Assembly (NCBI GenBank): GCA_038731605.1
Contig: JAVYQP010000002.1
Location: forward strand, 1 to 64,000
Direction: 5' to 3'
DNA from: WYZ-LMO2 sp038731605
GTDB taxonomy: Archaea; Halobacteriota; Archaeoglobi; Archaeoglobales; Archaeoglobaceae
Length of the DNA stretch: 64,000 nt
Shown here: positions 17,121-25,554 of the stretch, one piece after another
Position numbering within the stretch: position 1 is the stretch's first letter
How the letters are laid out: each line of letters starts with the position of its first letter
The notes under the pieces: model-generated
Databases searched by the model: none
What the model was told of the DNA's origin: nothing
What the model saw: only the letters and a program-made list of their open reading frames with translations
Translations under genes and position numbers: made by a program

Positions 17121-18611
17121 ATGGCTAAAACGGATTGGAGTTCGTTGTGGAAGAAGGAAGACTGGTGGGCGTTCTGGATAGGGATGCTATTGTTCTTCCT
17201 ATGTCTAGCAGCGGCCTATGGCTTCGACGTCATGGGCTGGGCAGCGAACGCCAAGGTGTGGGTTGATCCAGCGAAGTCAATAGATCCAGCGTCGAAGACG
17301 TATGCGTACCTCGGTCCAGTTGGATCGCTGATAGTAACCTACATAGTATTGCTCGTGATGATGAGCATCGGAGCAAAAGCCATGGGATGGGATCTCAAGA
17401 AGTACGTTGTAGGCTTCACAATAATCTACTTCCTTACATGGTTGTGCTGGTGGATAGGACACTATGCCTACATAGCTTCAACGGATCCAGCGAAAGATAA
17501 AATCCCATGGAGTCTAAAACTTTCAGGTGAATTTGGATTCATACTAGCGTTGATTCTAGGATTGTTGATAGGAAACTTTGCAAAGGGGTTTGCTGCGAAA
17601 CTGAAGGAGGCCGCGAGACCAGAATGGTATATCAAGACCGCAATCGTCCTACTGGGTGCTACCGTAGGAATTAAAGCTATCGAGATCGACCCGAGGGTGT
17701 TAGCGAACTTCCTATTCCGAGGCGTTTGCGCAATTGTTGAAGCGTATCTGATCTACTGGGCGCTCGTTTACTGGGTTGCACGCAGATACTTCGGATTCAC
17801 GAGAGAATGGGCAGCTCCTCTTGCCTCAGGAATTTCGATCTGCGGAGTTTCTGCCGCGATTGCAACCGGTGCTGCGATAAGGGCAAGACCAGTGGTCCCA
17901 ATCATGGTAGCTTCTCTCGTCGTGATTTTCGCAGCTGTTGAGCTCATAATTCTACCCTTCGCAGCAGCTGCGTTCCTATGGCATCAGCCATTAGTCGCTG
18001 GAGCTTGGATGGGTTTGGCTGTAAAAACCGATGGTGCTGCAGCTGCGAGTGGAGCAATAGTGGATTCCCTAATAACAGGACTACATCCAGAGTTCGAGCC
18101 ACTTAAAGGCTGGATCCTGAATGCGACGATAGTGACAAAGATCTTCATTGACATATTCATCGGAGTCTGGGCTTTCCTCCTTGCAATAATCTGGGTATAT
18201 TGGATCGATAAAAGACCCGGAGAAAAAGTTGCAAAGATCGAGATATGGTATAGATTCCCGAAGTTCGTCATCGGTTACTTCTTGACATTCCTAATACTAC
18301 TGTGGATCTGCAGTGCAGTGTTAAGTGCTGCAACCGCTGGTCTTCCACCCGAGCAGGTAAGCGAAGCTGCTAAGAAGGCCTTAGCACCATATCGACTTGC
18401 GACCAGTGAAATGGACGTCTTTAGAAAACTCTACTTCGCAATAACGTTCTTCAGCATTGGCTTGATCTCGGACTTCGCAACATTACGCAAAGAAGGAATT
18501 GGAAAACTTGCACTCGTTTACGTCGTCTGCCTCTTCGGCTTCATCATCTGGATTGCGCTGGTCATCAGCTGGCTATTCTTCCACGACATCCACGTGTTCT
18601 TCCTGAGGTGA
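17121..18611 (+). CDS. YeiH-family putative anion exporter, long second copy
   Basis: A 496-residue polytopic membrane protein of the same family as the gene at 14090 but about 170 residues longer. A longer N-terminal section of helices precedes the core. The core carries ISICGVSAAIATGAAIRARP, the counterpart of the GICGLSAIAI motif, and an acidic/aromatic loop at GAWMGLAVKTDGAAAASG. The final part, FFSIGLISDFATLRKEGIG, matches the family's end. A GTG 18 bases upstream is possible, but ATG at 17121 has AAAGGTGGTGG before it. It heads a tight set with three small genes. Confidence 0.8.
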   Translation: MAKTDWSSLWKKEDWWAFWIGMLLFFLCLAAAYGFDVMGWAANAKVWVDPAKSIDPASKTYAYLGPVGSLIVTYIVLLVMMSIGAKAMGWDLKKYVVGFTIIYFLTWLCWWIGHYAYIASTDPAKDKIPWSLKLSGEFGFILALILGLLIGNFAKGFAAKLKEAARPEWYIKTAIVLLGATVGIKAIEIDPRVLANFLFRGVCAIVEAYLIYWALVYWVARRYFGFTREWAAPLASGISICGVSAAIATGAAIRARPVVPIMVASLVVIFAAVELIILPFAAAAFLWHQPLVAGAWMGLAVKTDGAAAASGAIVDSLITGLHPEFEPLKGWILNATIVTKIFIDIFIGVWAFLLAIIWVYWIDKRPGEKVAKIEIWYRFPKFVIGYFLTFLILLWICSAVLSAATAGLPPEQVSEAAKKALAPYRLATSEMDVFRKLYFAITFFSIGLISDFATLRKEGIGKLALVYVVCLFGFIIWIALVISWLFFHDIHVFFLR

Positions 18612-18617
18612 AAAGCG

Positions 18618-18779
18618 ATGGCTGAAGAGAAAAAGGGAGGAGAGCTCAAAGCAGAGCTTGCAGTGAAGGAAGAGATACTACCGATCGAAAGAAAGCTTGT
18701 GGCAGGAAGCATAATCTTGGCAATAATACTGCTCGGAATCCTATACTGGTTGAGCTGGTACTTCATCGCACATGTCTAA
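18618..18779 (+). CDS. 53-residue single-helix membrane protein
   Basis: A very small protein: a charged N-terminus rich in Lys and Glu (about residues 1-27) and one transmembrane helix (about 29-51, VAGSIILAIILLGILYWLSW). It starts 6 bases after the long YeiH gene, with GAGGTG located at the end of that gene. Its stop overlaps the next gene's ATG by 8 bases. The tight packing indicates translation with the transporter, so an accessory or stabilising subunit for the YeiH protein is the natural guess. I recognise no family. Confidence 0.65.
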   Translation: MAEEKKGGELKAELAVKEEILPIERKLVAGSIILAIILLGILYWLSWYFIAHV

Positions 18780-19035
18780 ATTTTTTATGAAACTCTTTTT
18801 TATTTTACGCTACGAAGATAAGTGGATAGCAGAAGGTCATGGGCTGAAGGTGTCCGGCAACTCATTGGAAGAGCTCGACAGAAACATTGCAAATTTTTTG
18901 AAGGAAAAGGGATACAAGGGGAGAATAGATGTGCAAATGAGCTTCGACTACTCCACTTTTCCGCACTGGATGACGCAGTTCCATCCGTATTACTTCAACA
19001 GAACCGTCGTCTTCGAAATCAATGAAAGGCAATGA
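18772..19035 (+). CDS. HicB-like small protein
   Basis: An 87-residue protein beginning with beta-rich sequence. A pattern recalls HicB/UPF0150 folds: FILRYEDKWIAEGHGLKVSGNS on two strands, then a helix with SLEELDRNIANFLKEKG. No HicA toxin is next to it and no DNA-binding tail is evident, so it is probably not a toxin-antitoxin pair. Similar stand-alone proteins of unknown role occur in archaea. It overlaps the small membrane gene in front by 8 bases and the HTH/Zn-ribbon gene behind by an ATGA, so it belongs to the YeiH operon. Confidence 0.6.
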   Translation: MSKFFMKLFFILRYEDKWIAEGHGLKVSGNSLEELDRNIANFLKEKGYKGRIDVQMSFDYSTFPHWMTQFHPYYFNRTVVFEINERQ

Positions 19036-19310
19036 GACTCGAGGCTATCATCGATCTTCTCGAAGAGAAGCCAATGACAGCAAGAGAGATCATCTCGGCT
19101 TTGGATCTTGATCCAAGGATGGAAAAGGAAGTTTATGAGACGCTGAAAAGGGCTTCGAGGGTTCTAAAGAGAAAAGGAAAGAAACTACTCGTATCTCCTG
19201 CGGTTTGCAGAAAATGTGGCTTTGAATTCGAGAGCATCAATCCAAGCAAGTGCCCAAAGTGCAAGAGCGAGTGGATCGAGCCAGCAAAGTTCTTCGTTTC
19301 TAAGGATTAG
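19032..19310 (+). CDS. HTH plus zinc-ribbon transcriptional regulator (COG3357 type)
   Basis: A 92-residue protein with an N-terminal winged helix-turn-helix (about residues 1-50, MTAREIISALDLDP being the turn region). A C-terminal zinc ribbon follows: CRKCGFEF and CPKCKSEW near residues 59-80, both CX2C. This combination is known from archaeal predicted regulators of the COG3357 group, whose targets are not established. It is the last gene of the long-YeiH cluster and ends convergently, overlapping the MerR gene by 11 bases. Confidence 0.75.
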   Translation: MRLEAIIDLLEEKPMTAREIISALDLDPRMEKEVYETLKRASRVLKRKGKKLLVSPAVCRKCGFEFESINPSKCPKCKSEWIEPAKFFVSKD

Positions 19311-19728
19311 TCGATCCTTCAAGCTCTTTTAGCCTTTCGAGCAGAATTTCCCTGATTGCGAGCAAATCTTCTTTCAGCATTTCAAGCTCCTTTATCTTCT
19401 CCTCGATTTCCTTTAGCTTTTTCTCCCCATACTTCAGCGTCAGCTTTATCTGCTCGCTTTCCCCAGCAACATCATACATCTCTATCATTTCCTTGATCTC
19501 GCTCAGGCTGAAACCCAGCCTTTTTCCGCGAAGGATTAGCTTCAGCCTCACTCTATCTTTCTTCGTAAAAATCCTCTGATTCCCAGAGCTTCTCTGCGGA
19601 GAGAGAAGTCCGAGTTCTTCGTAGTAGCGTATAGTCCTCGTGCTGATCTCGAACTCTCTCGCAAGCTCCGAAATCGTGAACGTCTCCTTTTCTTCACCCT
19701 TAACCTCTTGCCTTCGCTTTCTTCCCAT
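19300..19728 (-). CDS. MerR-family transcriptional regulator
   Basis: A 142-residue MerR protein. It has a winged helix with FTISELAREFEISTRTIRYY at about residues 17-36, a wing with RIFTKKDRVRLKLI, and a long C-terminal coiled coil for dimer formation. Its effector region lacks the cysteines of metal sensors. It faces the acyl-CoA dehydrogenase gene across 101 bases. MerR regulators of this type (LiuR-like) control acyl-CoA and branched-chain degradation genes in bacteria, so it probably controls the dehydrogenase and itself. It has its own TATA (CTTTTAAAAG) about 25 bases upstream of the ATG. Confidence 0.8.
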   Translation of the reverse strand: MGRKRRQEVKGEEKETFTISELAREFEISTRTIRYYEELGLLSPQRSSGNQRIFTKKDRVRLKLILRGKRLGFSLSEIKEMIEMYDVAGESEQIKLTLKYGEKKLKEIEEKIKELEMLKEDLLAIREILLERLKELEGSTNP

Positions 19729-19747
19729 CGAACCAAGGAGGCAGAGA

Positions 19748-19800
19748 CTTTTAAAAGCCTTTCTAAACTTGACATTAACGTAAACGTAATCTTTTTAAAG
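19748..19800. promoter_or_regulatory. Divergent merR / acyl-CoA dehydrogenase control region
   Basis: Two TATA elements face outwards: CTTTTAAAAG (19749-19758) for the merR gene and CTTTTTAAAG (19791-19800) for the dehydrogenase. Between them lies an imperfect dyad ATTAACGT-AA-ACGTAAT inside TTGACATTAACGTAAACGTAA (19769-19789). The ACGTAAACGT core resembles sites of LiuR-type MerR regulators. A regulator bound there could serve both promoters. Confidence 0.5.
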
Positions 19801-19829
19801 ATCGCAGTGAAGAAGAAAGCGGTGATAAA

Positions 19830-21077
19830 ATGCTCGAAAACGATTGTTTGCTGACCGAAGAAGAAGCAAAGCTTAGAGAAGAAGTCAAGGAGTTCGTAGC
19901 GAGCGTCGATCCGGAGTTGCTTAGGAGGATGGACAGAAACGAGATCGACTATCCTTTCGAGTTCGTAAAAGCCTGCGCTGAGAAGAGACTTCTTGGCTTG
20001 AGATTTCCAGAAGAGTATGGCGGTCGAAATTTGACTTGGAGCGCAGAGAGCGTTGCGCTCGAAGAGATTGGAGTTCTTGGTCTTGGGCTCGGTTGCGCTT
20101 ACTCGATGGTCAGCATCGTCGGTGAAGCCTTGCACAGATTTGGCAACGAATGGCAGAAAGAGGAATTCTTGAAGCCGATAATAAAGGGGAAGAAGATCTC
20201 CGCAGAAGGACTTACAGAGCCAAGGGGTGGAAGCGACTTCTTCGGCACAACGACTAAAGCGGAGAAAAAAGGAGACGTATGGGTGCTCAATGGCTCAAAG
20301 AGGTTCATCGCTGGCGGAAAAGTTGCAGACTTCTACCTAATCTATGCAAGAACTGATCCGAACGCTCCAAGCCACAAAGCCCTCACCGCCTTTCTCGTCG
20401 AACGCGATATGGGTGTCGAGATCCAGGAGGTCTACAACTTGCTCGGATTCCGTGGCATGGGGACTGCGAGAATCGTGTTCAACAACGTGGAAGTTCCGAA
20501 GGAATACGTTTTAGGCGAGGTGAATGGTGCGAGGGAAATCTTCAACAGAATGATGATCCCTGAAAGGCTGACTTCCGCAGCTGGTGCTGTCGGAGGTGCG
20601 AGGGCTGCGATAGAAATAGCGATGAAATACTCGGACAAGAGGAAGGCTTTTGGTAGGAAAATAAGGGAATTCCAGGGTGTTAACTTCATGGTAGCAGAAG
20701 CGGTGACGATGGTAGACGCCGCAAGGGCTTTGGTTTACAACGCAGCTAAGGCGGTTGATCTCTACGACCAAGGCAAGTTCAATCAAGATCCACGCAGACT
20801 TGTGAGCGAGGCAAAGTTCTTCGCCACCGATGCTCTATGGGATGTTGTGAACAAAGCGATGCAGATCTTAGGCGGGATAGGCTACACGCAAGTTTATCCA
20901 ATAGAACGAATGCTCCGTGACGCAAGACTCGCTCCAATCTGGACGGGAAGCAACGAGATAATGAAAGTTCTCATCCAACACGAAGCCTACAGGCTCATGG
21001 GAATGCCATCGAAGGATAGAGACTGCGAAAAGGATGCGATGGACTGGTATAAAGAGTGGGAGAAAGTTTACGAGTGA
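19830..21077 (+). CDS. Acyl-CoA dehydrogenase
   Basis: A 415-residue FAD enzyme that oxidises an acyl-CoA to the trans-2-enoyl-CoA. The FAD/substrate motif LTEPRGGSDF and the C-terminal LGGIGYTQVYPIERMLRDAR are clear. The usual catalytic glutamate site near the C-terminus reads IWTGSNEIM, with Thr instead of Glu, as in isovaleryl- and long-chain-type enzymes where the base sits elsewhere. Glu245 in MMIPERL is at that alternative position. It starts 30 bases after a TATA element and is divergent from merR. Electron acceptors are not encoded nearby. The branched- or long-chain preference is only suggested. Confidence 0.9.
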   Translation: MLENDCLLTEEEAKLREEVKEFVASVDPELLRRMDRNEIDYPFEFVKACAEKRLLGLRFPEEYGGRNLTWSAESVALEEIGVLGLGLGCAYSMVSIVGEALHRFGNEWQKEEFLKPIIKGKKISAEGLTEPRGGSDFFGTTTKAEKKGDVWVLNGSKRFIAGGKVADFYLIYARTDPNAPSHKALTAFLVERDMGVEIQEVYNLLGFRGMGTARIVFNNVEVPKEYVLGEVNGAREIFNRMMIPERLTSAAGAVGGARAAIEIAMKYSDKRKAFGRKIREFQGVNFMVAEAVTMVDAARALVYNAAKAVDLYDQGKFNQDPRRLVSEAKFFATDALWDVVNKAMQILGGIGYTQVYPIERMLRDARLAPIWTGSNEIMKVLIQHEAYRLMGMPSKDRDCEKDAMDWYKEWEKVYE

Positions 21078-21200
21078 TTTAGCCTTCGATTCCCAAACAG
21101 AACTTTTATTTTTTGAAGATCGCTACGTTTTCGCTGGATCTCGTTGCTAAGTTCCTTGTTGTTTGTCGAAGGAATCGTGGCTCTTAACAAAAAATAAATT

Positions 21201-21677
21201 TTAAGGGGGCGGAATTTCGGAAACGCAGGTTAAATATACTTTGTAATCCGCAACGTCTCTTTTATCGTATTTTATGTATATCTCAAAGCCCGACGTATCG
21301 TTGCTTTTAACGTGAACTACCGTGAAGCCCTTCGGATAGTTTGGAAGTAGAACGACTCCGACCTTTTCTCCCTTCGTGTTGTAAATCTCCGCAGTTAGGC
21401 AGAGCCAGAGATCTCGATCGTAGTCGTTTCTCACCGTTCCGCCAATTACAACGCACCGGTCTCCTTTCTTCGCAGAAGCCCAGGGCCAAGAGACACTTCC
21501 ATAGGTTCCATAGCTCATGCTGGAATTGATTAGGAAAATCTTGCTTTCCCTTCCCTTGAAGTAAAGATACTCTCCGCCCTTCGGCGATGGCATCGACGCT
21601 TGGCTCTCTTTCGAGATGATCGCCAAAGATATTGCGAAGACTGCAACGATCAGCGCAACGGCGATCCATACCTTCAT
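21201..21677 (-). CDS. Exported protein with FxLYD-like domain
   Basis: A 158-residue protein with an N-terminal membrane anchor or signal (residues about 3-22) and a beta-rich outside domain. The segment VIGGTVRNDYDRDLWLCLTAEIYNTKGEKVG fits the FxLYD/transthyretin-like pattern: a conserved G-V-N start, then a strand ending in YN and KGE. Such domains are common in archaeal surface proteins, and their binding targets are unknown. Its ATG lies 15 bases before the stop-side end of the thiI region, so it may share the thiI transcript. Confidence 0.6.
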   Translation of the reverse strand: MKVWIAVALIVAVFAISLAIISKESQASMPSPKGGEYLYFKGRESKIFLINSSMSYGTYGSVSWPWASAKKGDRCVVIGGTVRNDYDRDLWLCLTAEIYNTKGEKVGVVLLPNYPKGFTVVHVKSNDTSGFEIYIKYDKRDVADYKVYLTCVSEIPPP

Positions 21678-21707
21678 ACCAAACGTTCAACGAATCGCTT
21701 AAAAAGC

Positions 21708-22817
21708 TTAACAGATTTCGAGAACTTCAGCCTTCTCAACGGCGTTTTTCTCCAGTTCTTCGAACTCTTCAAACTCCTCCACGATCTCCTTCTTAGCCCT
21801 CGTTTCGGGATGCTTGGCGATCATCAAAGAACAGCAGTCTTCGTAGGGTAAAATTGAGATTTCATAAGTCCCGAGTTTCTTCGCAAGCGCAATTATTTCC
21901 TCCTTGTCGAATCCGAGCAAAGGTGGTAGAACTGCGAGCTTTGAGGCGCTGTAGATGACGTTGAGGTTGTCGAGCGTCTGACTTGCGACCTGCGAGATGT
22001 TGTCTCCTGTGACTATAGCCTTCGCTTTTTCCCTCTCTGCGATGAGATTTGCCATTCTAATCATACTTCTACGATAAACCACCATCCTGAGCTTAGGTGG
22101 CACTATTCTGATTATCTCCATCTGCACATCTTCGAACGGAACCATGTAAAGCTTCAACTCGCCTTGATACTCGGAGAGCTTTTCCGCAAGCATTACGATC
22201 TTTTTCCGAACCTCTGGTGAGTGAAGAGTTTTGTTGAAGAAGTGCACCGCAACAACTTCGCACCCACGCTTCATCGCCAAAAAACTTGCAACTGGGCTGT
22301 CTATTCCGCCCGAAATCAAAGATACAACTCTCCCAGCAACACCGACAGGTAGCCCACCGATGCCTTCAAAGCGTTGCGAATAAACAAGGGCTTCATTCCC
22401 TATTTCAATCCAAACAGTCACATCCGGGTTTTCGAGCTTCACTCTTTTCCCAGTTTTCTCGACAACAAACGCCCCAACGACCTTGTTTATCTCCATCGAG
22501 TCCATTGGAAAATTCTTGTTTCTCCTCGATGCGGAGATCTTAAAGCTCTCAAAGCTCTCAGGCAAAGCCTCAAGGACTGCGGACTTTATTTCTTCGATGT
22601 CGAGCCCAGTTTTGAACCCTACACCAAAATACCTTATCCCCGGAACTTTTTTCAGCCTCTCCTCTAATCCTTCGCAGTAGGGAACTTCGATGTAGCCAAA
22701 TCTCCGCTTCGCTTCTGCGAATCTTCGAATATTTTCGATTAGCTTTTTCTCGAAGAATTCCCTGTTTTTTCCCTTCACACCGATTTCGCCGTAGTGCACG
22801 ATGCAGATCTTTTCCAT
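21708..22817 (-). CDS. thiI: ThiI, tRNA 4-thiouridine synthetase
   Basis: A 369-residue THUMP plus PP-loop protein. The THUMP region covers about residues 50-165. The adenylation P-loop is SLISGGIDSPVA at about 172-183. A Cys pair, YEDCCSLMIAKHP, lies near residue 330. ThiI activates U8 of tRNA and inserts sulfur. It has no rhodanese domain, as usual in archaea, so sulfide may be the direct donor. An in-frame TTG 15 bases further up exists, but the ATG at 22817 lies about 22 bases from the TATA element shared with the divergent gene and fits a leaderless start. Confidence 0.88.
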   Translation of the reverse strand: MEKICIVHYGEIGVKGKNREFFEKKLIENIRRFAEAKRRFGYIEVPYCEGLEERLKKVPGIRYFGVGFKTGLDIEEIKSAVLEALPESFESFKISASRRNKNFPMDSMEINKVVGAFVVEKTGKRVKLENPDVTVWIEIGNEALVYSQRFEGIGGLPVGVAGRVVSLISGGIDSPVASFLAMKRGCEVVAVHFFNKTLHSPEVRKKIVMLAEKLSEYQGELKLYMVPFEDVQMEIIRIVPPKLRMVVYRRSMIRMANLIAEREKAKAIVTGDNISQVASQTLDNLNVIYSASKLAVLPPLLGFDKEEIIALAKKLGTYEISILPYEDCCSLMIAKHPETRAKKEIVEEFEEFEELEKNAVEKAEVLEIC

Positions 22818-22834
22818 GGAAAAAGTTGGCAAAG

Positions 22835-22844
22835 ATATTTAAAT
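22835..22844. promoter_or_regulatory. Single near-symmetric TATA element serving two divergent genes
   Basis: ATATTTAAAT reads as a TATA box on both strands. Its centre is about 22 bases from the thiI ATG (22817, minus) and about 24 bases from the isomerase ATG (22864, plus). There is no second A/T element in the 46-base gap, so one element probably starts both leaderless transcripts. Confidence 0.6.
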
Positions 22845-22863
22845 GGTGCTGGAAAGTGTTTTT

Positions 22864-23793
22864 ATGGATCTTCTGACTGCGGTGGAGAAAATAAGATCGA
22901 TGGAGATTCGTGGGGCTTCGAAGATTGCGAAGTTCGCAGTGGAGACGTTGAAGGAACACGCTTTAAGGATCAACAGGGATTTTGATGAAGAAATGAAGAG
23001 AGCTGCGGAGCTACTCTTAAGCTCACGACCAACTGCAGTCAGTCTTTACAATGCGATCAACTACGTGATGAGATACAAAGGCGAGAGCGTTGAAGAGAAG
23101 CGTGAAGATCTGATTAGGAGGGCTGAAGAATTTCTAAACTGGATAAACACAGCGCAGAAGAGGATTGCGGAAATAGGGGAGAAAAGGATACGGGATGGCT
23201 CAACGCTGTTAACGCACTGCAATTCATCGACTGCGATAGCGGTGATAAAGAAGGCGCACGAAGTCGGGAAGAGGATAAAGGTTTTTGCAACCGAGTCCCG
23301 CCCAAGGTGGCAGGGGCATATAACTGCGAGACAGCTGAAGGAAGCGGGCATCGACGTCACCGTAATCGTCGATTCTGCGGTTCGATACTTCATGAACGAG
23401 ATTGACTGCGTGATCGTTGGCGCAGACACGATAACTGCGAACGGTGCACTGATAAACAAAATCGGAACCTCCCAAATAGCCCTCTGCGCAAAAGAGGCAA
23501 GAGTTCCTTTTTTAGTTGCTGCGGAGACTTACAAGTTCAGTCCAAAAACGCTCGGAGGGGAGCTCGTCGTCATTGAAGAGAGATCTGAGGAAGAAGTTCT
23601 TCCGCCAGAGATGCTAAGGCTCGGAATAAAAGCCCGAAATCCTGCGTTCGATGTAACGCCTAGGAGCTACATCGACGCTATAATAACTGAGGTCGGCGTA
23701 ATATCGCCGGAGATGGCTTACCTTGTTATAAAAGAGCGACTTGGCTACGAGCGCATAGATGACGTGGAGATGAGGATTTCCGAGGTCGATTGA
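22864..23793 (+). CDS. Ribose-1,5-bisphosphate isomerase (eIF2B-like)
   Basis: A 309-residue member of the eIF2B-alpha/MtnA/R15P isomerase superfamily. It converts ribose 1,5-bisphosphate to ribulose 1,5-bisphosphate in the archaeal AMP pathway that feeds type III RuBisCO. The catalytic Cys119 in LLTHCNSSTA and Asp188 in VGADTITANGA correspond to the residues known from the Thermococcus enzyme. TESRPRWQG is also characteristic. An upstream ATG at 22843 falls inside the TATA element, so ATG 22864 is preferred. AMP phosphorylase and RuBisCO are not in the window. Confidence 0.85.
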   Translation: MDLLTAVEKIRSMEIRGASKIAKFAVETLKEHALRINRDFDEEMKRAAELLLSSRPTAVSLYNAINYVMRYKGESVEEKREDLIRRAEEFLNWINTAQKRIAEIGEKRIRDGSTLLTHCNSSTAIAVIKKAHEVGKRIKVFATESRPRWQGHITARQLKEAGIDVTVIVDSAVRYFMNEIDCVIVGADTITANGALINKIGTSQIALCAKEARVPFLVAAETYKFSPKTLGGELVVIEERSEEEVLPPEMLRLGIKARNPAFDVTPRSYIDAIITEVGVISPEMAYLVIKERLGYERIDDVEMRISEVD

Positions 23794-23836
23794 TGAAGAA
23801 GGGCTAAGCTTAAATGCATTGAAGCAAAAGCCGAAC

Positions 23837-24577
23837 ATGCAGAAAGTGAAGCTAATTTTGAACGGAGAAGTCGCAAGAATAAGCTTGAACCGCCCAGAAA
23901 AGAAAAATGCGCTCAACGAGCAAGTTTTGCTTGAACTAAGGGAAGCGGTCGATGCTGTGAAGGAGTCGTCTGCAAGAGTCCTGATTCTCTCAGGAGAGGG
24001 AGATACTTTCTGCGCAGGTTTGGATCGGGAGTTGCTTGCGAACTTAACGCAGAAAATTAGGAGCGATAAGGAGCTTGAGAAGCTCATAGACGATGTTCAG
24101 GGACTAATCTATGATATTAGAACGCTCAAAATGCCGGTGGTGGCTGCGGTTCAGCGTTACGCAATTGGTGGCGGAATGCAGTTAGCTTTGGCTGCGGACA
24201 TTCGCATAGCAGCTCCGGGAACGATTTTCTATCTGCGAGAGCCTGAGTTCGGTATAATACCAGACATGGGTGCTTTGCAAATCCTCCCAAGGCTCGTTGG
24301 CGATGGAATTGCTCGAGAACTTGTTTTTACGAGGCGACAAATAACGGCAGAGGAAGGGAAGCTCATCGGGCTTGTAAACGAAATCTACGAAGATTTGGAG
24401 AGGGGAATCGAAGAATACACACAGAAACTGCTGTCAGTCCCGCTTTATACAATTACAGAATCAAAGGCGATCTTAGAGAGGAGCTGGTATCGAAGCTTTG
24501 AGGAAAGTCTTAAAGAGAACAGAGAGGCGCAGATTCGATGTATAAGGGAGACGCTTAAGAGACTGCAATCTCCCTAA
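23837..24577 (+). CDS. Enoyl-CoA hydratase/isomerase family protein
   Basis: A 246-residue crotonase-fold enzyme. The oxyanion-hole glycines lie in GEGDTFCAGLDREL and AIGGGMQLALAADIRIA, and PEFGIIPDMGALQILPRLVG carries the usual second catalytic region. One expected acidic residue appears as Glu in REPEFGIIPD. Hydration or isomerisation of a 2-enoyl-CoA is likely, following acyl-CoA dehydrogenase chemistry. A TTG further up is possible, but ATG at 23837 sits about 25 bases after GCTTAAATGC and fits a leaderless start. The true substrate is open. Confidence 0.85.
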   Translation: MQKVKLILNGEVARISLNRPEKKNALNEQVLLELREAVDAVKESSARVLILSGEGDTFCAGLDRELLANLTQKIRSDKELEKLIDDVQGLIYDIRTLKMPVVAAVQRYAIGGGMQLALAADIRIAAPGTIFYLREPEFGIIPDMGALQILPRLVGDGIARELVFTRRQITAEEGKLIGLVNEIYEDLERGIEEYTQKLLSVPLYTITESKAILERSWYRSFEESLKENREAQIRCIRETLKRLQSP

Positions 24578-24633
24578 GATCTTTGCAGAGCCGGGATAAA
24601 CTAAAATCAAGGGCTCTGAAACTTGACAACGAA

Positions 24634-25554
24634 ATGAAGACATACCACAAGCTGATATTTGGGGATAGCGAAAACATGAAAGAACTGCAAGATGGTAGTG
24701 TGCACCTCGTAGTTACAAGTCCTCCATACTTCAACGCCCCTTTTGATTACCCCGATCTATTCGAAGATTACGATGCCTACTTGGACAAAATGGCAAGGAT
24801 AGCCCGGGAATTGAAAAGAGTGGTAGCTAAGGGGAGAATCGTGTGCATCGTATGCGACGACACTTTGATAGAAGGAAAAAAGTATCCAGTGGTAGCGGAT
24901 CTCACTAAAATTTACATCAAAGAGGGATTCACGTATCGAGATAGGATCGTATGGATAAAGCCGGAGGGATACATTCGAATCAGCAGGAGAAGCGGTGTTA
25001 TCCTCCAGCATCCCTATCCGATGTACTTCTATCCAGACAACATTCACGAGACCATTTTGATCTTCCAAAACGGTGATTTCGATTACAGAAGCGTTCCTAA
25101 GGAAGTGAAAGAGCGATCCAAGTTGGATCCAAAGGAATTCCTCGAGAAAAAATGGTATCTGACCACCTGGAACATCGTTAATGTTTTACCAATACAAAAT
25201 AGGGTTGAAAAAGGCATCGCAGCGTTCCCGGAGGAGATACCACACAGACTTATAAAGCTCTTCTCATACGTCGGTGAAACTGTTCTCGATCCATTCATGG
25301 GCTCGGGAACTACGAACAAAGTGGCAGCGATGTTGAAGAGGAACAGCGTCGGATACGAGATCGATTTGGAGCTGTTGGAGGTCGTTAAAGAAAAAATGAA
25401 TCTGAAGCAAGGTTCACTGATCGAGAGGGATTATGAGGTCGAGATAATCGTCAGAGATGACGCGAAGCGCCTTCGAACTCAATTGCAAGACAAGATCAGT
25501 GGTCAGAAGTCGGTGACAAAAAATGCCAAAAGAAAGACAAGAAAGCTTGTCTGA
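24634..25554 (+). CDS. Beta-class DNA methyltransferase (N4-cytosine or N6-adenine)
   Basis: A 306-residue amino-methyltransferase. Catalytic motif IV TSPPY is at residues 28-32 and AdoMet motif I DPFMGSGTT is at about 219-227, so motif IV precedes motif I, as in the beta class. TSPPY favours N4-cytosine but N6-adenine is possible. It would modify one recognition sequence, with the target domain between the motifs. ATG at 24634 is preferred to a TTG 51 bases upstream. The end overlaps by 32 bases the start of an endonuclease III-like reading frame, suggesting a methylation system with that gene. Confidence 0.85.
   Translation: MKTYHKLIFGDSENMKELQDGSVHLVVTSPPYFNAPFDYPDLFEDYDAYLDKMARIARELKRVVAKGRIVCIVCDDTLIEGKKYPVVADLTKIYIKEGFTYRDRIVWIKPEGYIRISRRSGVILQHPYPMYFYPDNIHETILIFQNGDFDYRSVPKEVKERSKLDPKEFLEKKWYLTTWNIVNVLPIQNRVEKGIAAFPEEIPHRLIKLFSYVGETVLDPFMGSGTTNKVAAMLKRNSVGYEIDLELLEVVKEKMNLKQGSLIERDYEVEIIVRDDAKRLRTQLQDKISGQKSVTKNAKRKTRKLV

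Noticed and set aside
18772..19310. HicBA-like toxin-antitoxin pair
   Set aside because: The first protein looks HicB-like, but its neighbour is an HTH/zinc-ribbon regulator, not a HicA RNase, and no HicA frame is present.
22843..22863. Upstream ATG start for the ribose-bisphosphate isomerase
   Set aside because: It lies within the TATA element; the ATG at 22864 has the right distance for a leaderless start.
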